64,000 nt of DNA from Chondrus crispus (GCF_000350225.1 NW_005179057.1:623609-687608), one strand, 5' to 3'; shown: positions 20,626 to 31,907, counted from the stretch's first letter. Numbers and translations are program-made. Notes: generated by a model from the letters alone, not told the origin.

Positions 20626-21608
20626 ATGGAGCCAATGACTGACCGCGGCTTTCCAAAAATGCCAGAACCAGGCGGCCGAGCCCATACTTTGGAGTCCTCA
20701 GCCTCGATGTGCTGGACTCTTTTATTCCTGGCTTACTCTTCTTCGACATTTGTCAACGAATTTGGACATGGATGGCAAGCAGCTTGGACCGTGCTATTAG
20801 TTTTGGTTCCATTGTGCCTCGCCGGTGCACCCAACATCATGGACGGTCGCCGCCGCGCAGTCCCTATATTGGCAATTTACGTAGCGTATATCCTCATCCC
20901 GTCACTGCTTCAGCTCACAAAGCCAGACGACCACTCATCGCTTCGCTCCGAAATGGCCGACCTGATTACCGTTCTTTGCATCTGGCTTCCACTGGAATTT
21001 AAGCTGTTGTCATCGGACATATCACCGACTGGAAAGGTTACAGCCTGGGGCTTGTTCACCGCAGCTTTGACAGTCGTGAACTGCTTCACAATTCTACGCC
21101 CTTTTCAAAGCTGGCCCACGCTCGTGACTTGGGCTACACTTTCAAGGTAACCCCAGTCGATGTGCTGATAGCGCTAGCTGTGGGTGCTGCCTCTGATCTC
21201 ATCACCGTTCCACTTGCCGCCCTAACCCAGTTTGCTGACGTCAAGACGCCACCTCGTTTAGACGCGGCCAAAGAAGCCGCCACTTTCCTAGGCATATTCA
21301 TGAACGGCGTTACCGAGGAGCTTATATTTAGGGGTATGATTCAGAATATGTTGGAGCAACGCCTAGGCCACGGGTCCATATCTGCACTACTCATCGCGTC
21401 TGGTGCCTTCGGCATTGCACACTTAGGGAAATCAAAACTTGGATATGACCCGCCAAACGTTCGATACATGGCCTCCGCCTGTGTCACCGGTGTTGCGTGT
21501 GGGTTCGTATGGCGACAAACAGGAAAAGTCACAGCTTCCGCGCTGACGCAGGCCACGTCGAATTACATTATGTGGCGCGTCGCGTTAAGCAAAAAAGTTG
21601 GCCAGTAG
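20626..21608 (+). CDS. CPBP-family intramembrane protease, frame break at about 21100
   Basis: The first frame (20626-21150) gives 174 residues with several hydrophobic helices and LPLEF. The second (to 21608) starts being homologous at about LGYTFKVTPVDVLIAL and carries the family's metal/catalytic motifs: TEELIFRG (EExxxR, 21312-21335) and FGIAHLG, then a final helix with TGKVTASALTQA. This is the CAAX-protease/bacteriocin-processing (CPBP, Abi) fold, and the two-part layout resembles bacterial or cyanobacterial members more than eukaryotic RCE1. The frames differ by one base between 21090 and 21130, so the gene is frameshifted, mis-assembled, or has a very short intron. Integral membrane, perhaps plastid. 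Start ATG at 20626 follows a repeat-rich upstream region. Confidence 0.8.
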
Positions 21609-21690
21609 ACAGCGTTTTTTCGCAGCTAGAGTCCCTGTATAGCACTTGACAATGATTTCCACTCTTAAACTCACTGAGCACACTCTAATG

Positions 21691-22580
21691 CTAGTCTAGT
21701 TCGTCCCACAGGTCATCGTGCTTGTCAATATCGACCCATTCTCGGGTAGGGTTTTTCGTGTAGAGCGTGGCATTGAATTGTCCAGGTCGCCCATATGTCT
21801 CTCCATTAGCACCTTCGAAGCGAAACGGGTTACTTGACATGAGCACGCAGTTTGACTCCTCGCCGGGAAAAGCCGGAACAGAGATTCCCTTTTCCAAAAG
21901 TAGCTTTGAGGAAGATGTCGACCAGCTATAAAGTGGTAGCCCCCGGCAAACACATTTGATCCAAGCTTTGGTGCTTCTAAAGACACTAGCACTTCGGGTT
22001 TGATAAACGAATCTGCTGTCACATCAATTTTTCTTGGACCCGTCGAAAGATCCCAGCCAGATGGTACATCAAGGCTCACAATCGCAAGCCGAGTTGAGAT
22101 TAGCATCTCGTAAACAGTCCAGTACTGTTGTCGAATGTCCCCCCCATCAAAGCCAGTTCCAAGCAAGGCATCTACAACGATGTCATAATAAAACTCTAGC
22201 GTACTGGGAATGAAGTCGTGCAAGTCGATTCCGGCTTCATCGCAGACATATCGGAAATTAGCATGCTTAGATTGCTCTGCAGCATAGACCGCTGGTGCAT
22301 AACCTCTCTTCTGCAGCTCTACAGCGACTTGCAATCCAATTAAGCCGTTTAAACCTGAGCCGCAAGCAGTAAACACATCTGATATTTCTTCTGAACCATA
22401 GCATTGTTGTAATGCATCACAAAATCCACTTGCACAGGTTCTAGCCATAACCACAACGTCCCCACCTGAGTATGTAATAGCATCATTAATGGCTTGATTT
22501 GCTAATTCCGGGGAAATATGAGTCTGCCGGGGTTTGGAGTTATCTCGTTGCTTACTGCTTTTGTCCACTTCCATTTGCAT
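21691..22580 (-). CDS. NAXE: YjeF_N-domain protein, NAD(P)HX epimerase-like, frame break near the C terminus
   Basis: The frame from 22580 to 21696 has the core of the family: GSGLNGLIGLQVAVELQKRG, then VVDALLGTGFDG, SLDVPSGWDLSTG and SLEAPKLG with GGYHFIAGR. It matches the Rossmann-like YjeF_N fold, whose members epimerise damaged NAD(P)HX. The last 70 residues are out of frame: the family-like ending FPGEESNCV to GRPGQFNATLYTKNPTREW and DELD is in another frame ending at 21691, so one indel lies at about 21900-21930. The usual NNGGDG loop is replaced by LNGLIG, which may affect activity. An upstream ATG at about 22722, in a different frame, opens a Ser/Arg-rich stretch that could be a former transit peptide. 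Possibly a decaying gene. Confidence 0.78.
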
Positions 22581-22739
22581 CGATATTCTGCCTTGCGACC
22601 TTCTGTGTCCTGCGACTCTGAAGTGCTTGGCACGGGCTCTCTTGGAGTTGCACAGAAATGCGTGAATTCATGGGTCTCGCCAATGGGCTCGAGACTTCAA
22701 ACGCTGTCTTCTGAGAAGCCATGATTACACACGGAGGGA

Positions 22740-23700
22740 TTTCTTCTAATGCGACCAGCCTGGCCTATTCCCAAAACGATTGATTGGAGGTGAGAATGAT
22801 GCAAAGCAAGCAAAATGTATTCTGGAGTGCAGCCTTTCTAGGGTGACGCTTGAATGCTTCAAGACTCCAGTCTCACGAAGCCTCTATGACTGTTTTCTGA
22901 CTGCTGTGCACGTCCTAAAGCAGGAAATCGAAAATTGTGGCGGCAAGACGTACTTGAAGCTGGAGCCGAAAAGCTGTACTTGGTGTCCTCAACTGCTTGT
23001 GCTGCAATCTGCACTGATGTGTGCCCTGGGACTTTGCTTGGTCAATTTGAGGTCGTGGGATTACTCAAAACACCGGTCAATCTCAAAAGAATGAAAAAAT
23101 TCAATTTCAATGCCACACCAACCATCTTCCGTAATTTTTCAACGAGACGAAGCCCAGTTTTGTGAGATTGCTGTGTGTCTCAAGCAGTGTTACGAGGCAT
23201 TCGGTTGCCAGGTGGCGGCTGGACACGCGTACCACGGGGCGGAGCGCATCCGTATACCGCCGAAGGACGGGCAAGCGAAAGGCGGGAAGGAGGGAGCGAG
23301 ACAGCACGCGCGGGGAATTGGGGGTGCCAGCCACCGGGGAGACGAAGGGAAACCATAGGCCGCACGGGGCTCGGGCTGGGGCAGAAAGACCGCGCAGGTC
23401 GCCGGCCGAGGGCGCGAAGGGAAAATGGCACGAGGGGGTGGCTACCGGTGGGGCAAGGGGAAGCTGGATCGAAGGGGAAATTACGGGAGGGAGGGTTGGG
23501 GATAGCCGACTCATCCCGGGGAACGTGTACTTAAGAAGCCATCCCCGAAGATAGGAAGGGGGAGGCAGCAGACTTGTGAGGAGTAAAAGAATACGGGTGG
23601 ATTCCCGTCATTACAGGTCGCTCGGTGCCCCGCGGCAGAATTGCCGCAACAGCACCCCTCAATATACTTTCCTCGCGTCTTTCGCGCTCACAATGTCAAG
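22740..23700. other. Intergenic with a GC-rich stretch
   Basis: At 22780-23165 two overlapping frames look weakly coding but have no recognisable domain. About 23190-23560 is purine-rich and GC-rich with overlapping frames in all phases, which is composition rather than coding. Then the sequence returns to the 640-bp repeat family. Confidence 0.4.
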
Positions 23701-23710
23701 AATGACAAGG

Positions 23711-25040
23711 ACCTCTAGCTATGGCACTATTGGGGGGATGGCACTATATAAAGGAGGCTCAAATACATATATTTCGGGACAAAGCACACTGCTAACACAA
23801 ACACAACAAAGCCTGTATAACACAACTAAATAACTAGCACTATATAGAGGGAAGCACTACTAAAGTAGGCACTATTGAGCAACCCCCCTGTAACATATAA
23901 TGGCTGTCGCGCGACAAGATTTACAAAAGCTGTATGGCTGGCCAGCCATACTGGAACTAGATTAATTTTTGTTAATTTTTTAGAGGTTGATTCTAGTATG
24001 GGTAGCCACCCATACAGCTTTTGTAGATCTTGTCGCGCGACAAACACATCACACGTGTGGACCCAAATGCAATGTATTACACGTGTGGATCGATATGCAA
24101 TGTTTTACACGTGGCGACCAAAATGCAATGTATTACACGTGGTGACCAAAACGCAATGTTTTACACGTGCGAGAAGCTGGTGGATGATGATTTGCCGACT
24201 ATGATACGGAATCGTATACAGTGCCTCCTACGATATAGTTCTATAGCGTGACATACCTCTAGCTATGGCACTATTGGGGGGATGGCACTATATAAAGGAG
24301 GCTCAAATACATATATTTGGGGACAAAGCTCACTGCTAACACAAACAATGCCTGCATAACACAACATCATTTGGTCAGGGTCTACTTTAAGACAGCATGG
24401 ACAGCTGTACTGCGTACTGAACCATGCCGATTGATACAGGTGTGAGCTTATGCGAACCTGTGCCAGAGGGCGAGCCATAGCACTATAAAGAGGGAAACAC
24501 TACTAAAGTAGGCACTATTGAGCGACCCTGTAATATGTAATGGCTGTCGCGCGACAAGATTTACAAAAGCTGTATGGCTGGCCAGCCATACTGGAACTAG
24601 ATTAATTTTTGTTAATTTTTTAGAGGTTGATTCTAGTATGGGTAGCCACCCATACAGCTTTTGTAGATCTTGTCGCGCGACAAACACATCACACGTGTGG
24701 ACCCAAATGCAATGTATTACACGTGTGGATCGATATGCAATGTTTTACACGTGGCGACCAAAATGCAATGTATTACACGTGGTGACCAAAACGCAATGTT
24801 TTACACGTGCGAGAAGCTGGTGGATGATGACTGGCCGATTATGATACGGAATCGGATACAGTGCCTCCTACGATATAGTTCTATAGCGTGACATATCTCT
24901 AGCTATGGCACTATTAGGAGGTTGGCACTATAGAAAGGAGGCTCAAATACATATATATATATATAGCTATATATATATTCTATAGCGCGACATACCTTTA
25001 GCTATGGCACTATTGAGGGGATGGCACTATATCCCTGTGC
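23711..25040. repeat. 640-bp repeat unit, partial copy plus copies B and C in tandem
   Basis: A tail fragment (23711-23899) is followed by copy B (23900-24539) and copy C (24540-25040). GGCTGTCGCGCGACAAGATT starts copies B and C exactly 640 bp apart. Both copies keep the 136-bp foldback, the five 28-bp-spaced CACGTG boxes and the TATA-like GGCACTATATAAAGG; differences from copy A are scattered single bases. An AT dinucleotide run (about 24950-24980) ends copy C. Confidence 0.9.
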
Positions 25041-25049
25041 TCCGTTTTG

Positions 25050-25420
25050 TGACGATTTAGGGCGTCACAAAAAGTGAGACGATTTGTGTGACGATTTGTG
25101 AGAGTTTTGCTCTTTTCGCCGCCTTCATCTCATTCGTCTCACGCCATCTTCTTATTCGTCACACATGGTTTGTGAATATTTGTTGAATTGTAGCACTTTT
25201 TGAGAACGTTTTGTGATCATGACAAAAATCGTCTCAAACATCACACATTTTCGTGAATCTTTTGTGACGGTTTTGTGAGACGCATCTCAAAACTCTCAAA
25301 CGTCAACCTTGAAATAAAAACTCTCACACTGATAATGTGCATTTTGTGATGGCAGTGTGCATTTTGTGATGGCTTTGTGTGAGTTGTGTGAGGGGATCAC
25401 GAAGATCACATATGAAAGTG
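25050..25420. repeat. Degenerate short repeats of TTTGTGACG type
   Basis: Motifs GTGACGATTTGTG, TGTGAGAC and TCTCACAC and their complements alternate across the region, suggesting a decayed foldback element. Nothing coding. Confidence 0.5.
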
Positions 25421-26099
25421 TTTGTTTATTGACAAGGTGCACCTGAGCCGGTAAGGAATCACCTTACTCGCCCAGGACCGCTCGTAAAGTAGACAAGGAC
25501 CACTAAAGTAGAATTAGTCATCCTACTGCCATTGGTCTAATTGTTTGAGAAAATTAACGGTGGCACGATATTGACTAAGTAACCATCACCTCCTTTAGAA
25601 TTCCATAATGCCTAGCTGGACAATAAATGGAGTGCATACCACCGATTGCACAAATGGTTGGATAAACCTCTCTGTCTCTCCCTCTGTATCTCTCTGTCTG
25701 TCTCTGTCTCTGTCTCTCTCTATGTTTATACCCATCTCTCTATATGTTTATCCAATTCTTTATGGTGACCATCTATCTATGTGTGTGTCCATCTCTCTAT
25801 ATTTGTGTCCATCTCTCTTCCTTGTATCCCTCTCTCTCTCTATCCCTCCCTCTCCGCCTCTCTGGCTGCATCTCCTCTTCCCTCTATCTGTTTATGTAAA
25901 CAAGTGTCTTTAAAAAGATTTTTGGGGTTTCCTTCCCTATACTCTATATTGTAGTCCCATTTTCTCTGCAGTATTCGTGAAGGTGCGTTGTTGTCGTACG
26001 AAAGCGACGCTTTTTCAGTGACTGGGGCGGACACGAATTGTCGGCACTTATAAATACTTGTTTGTCTATGAGAGGTGGACGTTGAAAAAGGTGGTTGTG
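25421..26099. other. Intergenic with a CT-rich microsatellite
   Basis: About 25660-25880 is a CTCT/CTGT-rich low-complexity tract. The rest holds only short frames without recognised domains. Confidence 0.6.
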
Positions 26100-26860
26100 A
26101 AGTGGGTTGCGTCCTGTGATCAGTGGCCACTGATCACAGGCCGGCGGGGGGGGTGTCGCACTACACCGTCATTGCTGTATAAAATTGCAAAATTTTGATG
26201 CAAATTTTGAGAGTTAGGACCTGTGATCAGTGGGGAGCTGTGATCAGTGGCCACTGATCACAGGCCGGCAGGGGGTGTCGTACGACATCGTCATTGCTGT
26301 ATAAAATTTGCAAAATTTGGTGGCAAATTTTGCAGGATGGGAGCTGTGATCAGTGGCCACTGATCACAGGCCGGCAAGGGTGTCGTACGACACCGTCATT
26401 GCTGTAAAAAATTTGCGTACTTCTCAAAACACAGTTGTCTTCATGACCCTGCTGCATATTTGCATCATTTTTGAACAAACGTATACGTGTTCCTGCTGTA
26501 CTTTCTGTATCCTGTGCAAATGCATTATTTACGTATTTTAATTAGTTCTAACTCTCCGTTGGCGTCGTGTGATCAGCCGCCGCTGATCACATGCCTGACA
26601 GGGGTGCCGTACGACACTAGGTATCATTTCCCACCAAAGTATAATCACAATTCAATACCATCCAAATTTTGCAAATTTTACATCAAGGACGGTGACGGAC
26701 GGCACCCCTCGCCGGCCTGCGATCAGTGGCGACTGATCACAGCTCCCAAATCTCAAAATTTGCATCCCAAATATTGCAAATTTTTACAGCAATGACTATG
26801 TCGGACGGCATTCTTCGCCGGCCCGTGATCAGTTGCCACTGATATCAGGACGCATCCGGT
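26100..26860. repeat. 122-bp GATC-palindrome repeats, about five copies
   Basis: The palindrome GTGATCAGTG/GCCACTGATCAC recurs near 26115, 26240 and 26345, with more diverged versions to 26850, between GCTGTATAAAATTTGC segments and short GTCGTACGAC palindromes. It is the same family as at 18370-18625. A palindromic minisatellite is the safest description. Confidence 0.85.
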
Positions 26861-28136
26861 TCAAATACGTAAACATTGCCTTTAAATCCGATGCAAATTT
26901 ATACAGCAAGGACTGTGTCGCGCGACGCAGGAAGTATTCGGACATTTTCTCCCTTTTAGAAACCAGCGGCCGTCGAGAACGCCGAGCCGAAACCCAACCC
27001 CGGCCTTCCCCAGAACGTGCATATGCGGAGGTGCCATCATTAAGCGTACGCAATCTTCGGGCTATTTTTAAACCAAGGTAATCGCGGGCTCCAGGCAGCC
27101 GACTCATTGCTTTCTCAATATCCCCACCCTTTCCAACCTCAGCCCGAAAAATGAAAAGTCATGCGCAATGCGCTGTGGCATGAAGTTCAGCTAACGCCAT
27201 TTTCCATCTGGACCGGAATTACCATCATTACAAAAACGGTGCCTCTGCGCCCCGCATCCTTAGGACGGGATTCTAGGGCATTATAATGTATATCGCAAGC
27301 TTGTGTTGCTCGAGCGCGTTCACCAGGCGGGAGGATTCTGACGAATATTCGTGTTCACTTGTAGTCCTCAAACGCAATAAAGTTCGTTTACGTACTGCAG
27401 TTTCATATGACTAATGCAATGATTTGATATTCGTTTCTTTTTTCGGCGTCTGTAGGGTTCACTAGCACCACTTGTACACACCGTGCCTGGCCTTATTCCA
27501 CGGTCACCCATTCTGAGGGTGAGTTTTCTCCCTCCTTGATATAAAGACCGGTACGGACACGTAGGGTCCGTACGTTACCGTGTGTAAAATCTGGCTTGAG
27601 GCCTAATTCTAAACGGTCCCGAACTCTTCTTCTGATTACCGCTCAAGTGATTCTAGTGGTGACAGTGATTCACAGAGGAAGGGCACTGATGAGGACGACA
27701 TCCAAGAGTAGGTACTGGGTAATTCATACTTTCAATAGCGAGAACAGTATCATCATCACTCTGTAGTGACACTTCTATCTTCATTGCACAATTAAATCTA
27801 AAGCAACTATGATTAAAAGAACAGTAATTCAATGACACATGACTGACTTTCAAAGCAATCCGGACTGGATGATGTCGGTACCTTTGGAGCCCATACCCAG
27901 CTGTTCACTTGCACGTCTAAGTCCCATGGTATTTAGATGCTGCACAGAGCCGTGCATCTTTAAATGTGACCGTTACAAAAATATCGATTTCACAAAAAAC
28001 ACATATGTCTATATACTGACTACGTTCCAATGGTTACCCCCAACTCTTTAGTCTTCGGTATATATTTCAAACAAATTTCTCAAGTATCACTTTCCAAGGG
28101 AAATTAACAGAGGACGATACCATCCACCAGTTGATA
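26861..28136. other. Intergenic, no gene seen
   Basis: Short frames only. A GC-rich stretch at 26.9-27.1 kb is repeat-derived. A small hairpin GTACGGAC...GTCCGTAC lies at about 27552. The last 300 bp should hold the promoter of the ORF at 28137. Confidence 0.45.
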
Positions 28137-29504
28137 ATGGTATCAGATCTTTTCAATGGCCTCCAATTCGGGAGTGATATAGAGGTCTACTATACCTTGG
28201 AGAATGAAGAAGAAAGCAAGGCATGGTTCCCAGCAACAGTCATTAGTCTCAACTACCTTCATGATGATCGTCGAGAGGTGCTCAAAGGGACCATTCAATA
28301 CAAGGCAGCGTTTGGATTCAGGGCATGTAAAAGCAAGGTTACTTTCAAGGAGGGAAACGAGTTTGTACAAGATGGACAAAAGTTTAGCTGGAGACTCAAA
28401 GATACATCCCTGCGATTGGATAACAGCGCAAGCTCAGACGTGGCAAGCGCATCGATGGATGCAGATGATATGGACTATGCTCCAGGTAGTGCCATGGTAG
28501 AAAAATGCAAGAAGGTTAACCACACGACGACTGTCTCACTTGACCAGAATACAATCAAAGATACACGTGAGCTAAATGCTCTTTCCAGACGCCTTCAGTA
28601 TCTTGAGGAAGTGGTGAAAGGACAGCAATCCTCGATTACGACTGCACTATGGACTCAGAATGCGCTCCTCATTTCTGATGCAGGCTCCAATATTCCTCTT
28701 AAGTTTATTTCGTTGCGTCTAGAGCATTGGTTACTCAAGACACCGACACGTCCTACCCCAGTTGAAATAACCCGTGGGACGAAGTGGTTTGTACAAGACT
28801 CATTTAAGGCGCGAGCAGACTGCACATTGCTCCAGTTTGATTCTATATCCGAAAGAGTCAAAGCTCAGCTACGAACAAAGGTTTCTATTCTTCCGGAAGA
28901 TTATATGTGCCGGAAATCAGTTGTGAAGGAGACGAGTATATACTTTAGGAGCTTCCTAGACTTGTCAGAAGCACTCGGAACAGCATCACCGCAAGTTGTC
29001 AGAGACGTGATCATCGCAAAAAGGCTGGAAAAAGGTACCGACAATTATGTATCTGCCAGAGTGATAGGCTGTATGGCCGGTCCCAACACCGAATCTCTTT
29101 CTGACCCGTGCTATATGACAATTGGAGATTCTCTTGCTGTTATAAGGGATGACGAGGATGAACAACGGCACGTTGTATTTCGTCGGGATTGCACTTGGGA
29201 TTCCATAGAGCAGACCTACTCCTATCCACTGGAAGACATAAGACTATCAGAGCTTAACTTCCAAGAACGCATTTCCAAGGTAATGAGTGCCGAAAAAGTG
29301 GTCAGCGGACCATCGGACCGGAAGGAGTCGTTCTACCTGCGATGGAATCTTCAATCCAATCCTTGTCAGTCTATATTCGCTGATGTAAATCGCAGCGACG
29401 TACTAGGAGTACTTCAAGTGCATGTCCCATTCATCTCTATCAAAGGGTCTGCCCATGTGAAGCAATTCATCACTGTTGCCAAAGTTCTGGGCCTCTTTAA
29501 GTAA
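28137..29504 (+). CDS. Tudor-like plus coiled-coil protein, 455 aa, member of a local family
   Basis: The frame opens with TTG at 28131; the first ATG is at 28137. Residues about 10-95 (FGSDIEVYYT, AWFPATVISL, GTIQYKA, SWRLKDTSLRL) have the pattern of a Tudor/Agenet-type beta-barrel that often binds methylated histone tails. Residues 145-180 form a short coiled coil. The C-terminal 270 residues are unknown to me, but recur in the 316-residue ORF at 45596: SFKARADCTLLQFDSI here is SFIRVVADCELADFEVI there, and FYLRWN with VLGVLQVHVPF is FHLVWR with PGQLAVVMPY. So it is a repeated family, perhaps mobile. Convergent with the 769-residue ORF, 93 bp apart. Confidence 0.65.
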   Translation: MVSDLFNGLQFGSDIEVYYTLENEEESKAWFPATVISLNYLHDDRREVLKGTIQYKAAFGFRACKSKVTFKEGNEFVQDGQKFSWRLKDTSLRLDNSASSDVASASMDADDMDYAPGSAMVEKCKKVNHTTTVSLDQNTIKDTRELNALSRRLQYLEEVVKGQQSSITTALWTQNALLISDAGSNIPLKFISLRLEHWLLKTPTRPTPVEITRGTKWFVQDSFKARADCTLLQFDSISERVKAQLRTKVSILPEDYMCRKSVVKETSIYFRSFLDLSEALGTASPQVVRDVIIAKRLEKGTDNYVSARVIGCMAGPNTESLSDPCYMTIGDSLAVIRDDEDEQRHVVFRRDCTWDSIEQTYSYPLEDIRLSELNFQERISKVMSAEKVVSGPSDRKESFYLRWNLQSNPCQSIFADVNRSDVLGVLQVHVPFISIKGSAHVKQFITVAKVLGLFK

Positions 29505-29597
29505 ACTCAATTCATTCATGCTACAGCAGTCTCCCGCTTTACGCATTTTTCACTGTGGTGAACTAAGAAGTTTCACTATCACATCAAATACGACCCC

Positions 29598-31907
29598 TTA
29601 TAAATCGAAGTCGTGGACCATGACCACATCCTCATCGTCTTCGACTTGATCCGCCTGGATTTCATCCTCACCATCCACCACGCTCAGATCATCATTATCG
29701 TCGTGATGTGAACCTGAACCGACCGGGGGATCGTGCACGGAGTTGTACATATCCACGGACATCACTAGCTTCTCCTTCAAAATACTGGACAGTTGCTGTG
29801 GAAGCTCACCCCGCTTTTCTCCCTGTCCTTCAGTCAAAAGATCTGAGTAGAGCGATCTCAGTCGCGACCGCCATGATCCATTGTGGGGATCCTGGCCATC
29901 CACTTCATGCAATATCTGCTCGTTTCGAGAAAATGCACCCCTCGCCTCGATCACCTTTATCAGCATGATCTCCCGAAACAGGACAGCAGTCATGTAAATC
30001 ACACGAAAGGATTCCTTGGATATTGAATAGAGGTCTTCATCACTGCCACACCTGGTAAAAGCCACCAAGAACTTCAAGGCGACGTGCATGGCATTGAGTC
30101 GGATAACAATTTTTCGAGTCTCCTTCCTTCCATCCTTGTCTTTCGTCTCAACGTCATACGTAGTGATAAATATGAAGGGATCGCTTTCAGAAATCAGCTT
30201 CTTCCATGCTATCAAATTCAGGGGGTTCACCTCAGCGACCGACTTCATAGCAGTACGACAGGTTCCGTCTGGGATATCTTGGAGGTTCATGTGCGGGCGG
30301 GGTGGATTCTCATACTGGAATGAGACTCCCACTTGACTTTGGAAAACATATGAGAAGTTTTGAAAGAAGGATTTCCGCCCAAGCTCCCTGGACTTGTTCA
30401 GAAACTGATTACCTATCTTGAAAACGCGGCGAACGATCTCAACCCTAATGTCTTCGTCCTTGATGAATCCAATTGGCTCACCTTCCCCCATCTTATCGCT
30501 TCGACGCCGAGCCACACGCCGGGCCTTCTTGATGGCCGTTGAAGCAAATTCTTCGTTGAAGAAAGACTCGACTGTGATCATTGTTATGTAGCCCGGCCTC
30601 AGCCAAAAAGGTTTCTCAGCGGTCTTCAGCTTCCCGCGGATGTTCGGATGTACCATTTCGAGTGACTTCGTCCCAATACTCGGATTGTTCATTGCATTTG
30701 CAATCAAGCTCTTTCCCCAAGCCTTTCGCAGGACCAGATACTGACGAGCTTGCTTCGTACCCAGCAGCTCCTCGGTTTTCTCCTCGTTTGGGTCCCTTTT
30801 CCACAAAAGGACCTCGACAAGTAAAAGTCCGAACCCCAACACTTCGGAACTATTGACGTCCAATTGAAGCTTGGAAAATTGTGTGTCACGACTCACACCC
30901 TCTAAGGATTCACTCGCTTCCTTTCTCTGAGGAAGAACTCTCATGGTGCAATTTATCAACGCTCTTGTGAAGATAATGCACATGAATTTCCCTGCGAAGA
31001 TGTCCTCCATAGGCCTAAGGAGGTCGTTTAAAGAGGCCTTCTCGGCTGCTTTTCCTGTCTTCGGCAGGGCGGAATTCAGAAGAACAATGTTGACGGCGTC
31101 CTGGCAGCGTGATAACGTCCGCTCTAAGGTTGAGACACGAGAAGATACAGCCTTGATTGCACCCAGAATTTCCTTTTTTTCAATGGCGAGCTGCTTCTCC
31201 AAACCAGCATGCAGTTCCCGCATGACTCGAAGTACTCCGTGGTTAGAGTCTTCCCCAAGTGCTCGAGCCAAATGGGGGCCCCGCGGCTGACTCGGCAAGG
31301 AACCTGCCATGCACTCACGATGCGTGGGAACGACGACGTCTTCCACATCTTGAGTTTCGGCGACCCCGTCCATCTCTGCTCCACTAGCCTGCACACTTTC
31401 GTCTACGTACTCCTCTGGCTCGCGTCCATGGAGCTCGAGCAACTGACGGTTCGCCCGTTTGCGTTCTGTGTGTTCATCTTCCTCGCCATGATCTCCATCC
31501 CCGAACAAAAGGGAAAAGTCTTCACCCGGAGACGAACCGATGGCGCGCTTGCGCTTGCCCGCACGCGGAGGTGCTGCATCAGACGGACCACTTCCCTGAC
31601 TTCGAACGGGAAGCGAGCACGTGTGGGATGGCGGACTGCCTTGGGGTGTCCTGACTGTATTGCTTGAAACCCGCCGGGATTCCTGCCCAGCCGCTGCGGG
31701 AGTAGCTTCGGCCGCAACACGAGGAGATGACCGGCGTTCCGCGGGGACCTGAGCCCCAGGCGCTTGGCTGTTAGACTTCCGAGATGTCAGAGGTCCCTTC
31801 TGCTGAGACAAGCGGCCTCGCTGATTGCCTGAAGCAGCGGGTTTCATGGCTGCAGAACGCGAATGAGCACGCCCTGCCTTCTTCCCAGACCTTTTTCGCG
31901 GGGTCAT
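29598..31907 (-). CDS. Nuclear-looking protein, 769 aa, unknown
   Basis: From ATG 31907. Residues 1-130 are Ser/Pro/Arg/Lys-rich and disordered, with PRKRSGKKAGR at the start and GKRKRAIG near 120, both like nuclear-localisation signals; an acidic stretch follows. Residues about 235-270 (LEKQLAIEKKEILGAIKAV) form a coiled coil. The C-terminal half is folded-looking with no domain I recognise, and the last 40 residues are Asp-rich. Disordered basic head, coiled coil and acidic tail suggest a DNA or chromatin partner. It ends 93 bp from the convergent Tudor-like ORF. Function unknown. Confidence 0.65.
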   Translation of the reverse strand: MTPRKRSGKKAGRAHSRSAAMKPAASGNQRGRLSQQKGPLTSRKSNSQAPGAQVPAERRSSPRVAAEATPAAAGQESRRVSSNTVRTPQGSPPSHTCSLPVRSQGSGPSDAAPPRAGKRKRAIGSSPGEDFSLLFGDGDHGEEDEHTERKRANRQLLELHGREPEEYVDESVQASGAEMDGVAETQDVEDVVVPTHRECMAGSLPSQPRGPHLARALGEDSNHGVLRVMRELHAGLEKQLAIEKKEILGAIKAVSSRVSTLERTLSRCQDAVNIVLLNSALPKTGKAAEKASLNDLLRPMEDIFAGKFMCIIFTRALINCTMRVLPQRKEASESLEGVSRDTQFSKLQLDVNSSEVLGFGLLLVEVLLWKRDPNEEKTEELLGTKQARQYLVLRKAWGKSLIANAMNNPSIGTKSLEMVHPNIRGKLKTAEKPFWLRPGYITMITVESFFNEEFASTAIKKARRVARRRSDKMGEGEPIGFIKDEDIRVEIVRRVFKIGNQFLNKSRELGRKSFFQNFSYVFQSQVGVSFQYENPPRPHMNLQDIPDGTCRTAMKSVAEVNPLNLIAWKKLISESDPFIFITTYDVETKDKDGRKETRKIVIRLNAMHVALKFLVAFTRCGSDEDLYSISKESFRVIYMTAVLFREIMLIKVIEARGAFSRNEQILHEVDGQDPHNGSWRSRLRSLYSDLLTEGQGEKRGELPQQLSSILKEKLVMSVDMYNSVHDPPVGSGSHHDDNDDLSVVDGEDEIQADQVEDDEDVVMVHDFDL

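Noticed and set aside
23200..23560. Arg-rich overlapping frames in a GC-rich stretch
   Set aside because: All frames are open on both strands because of composition, with no recognisable motif.
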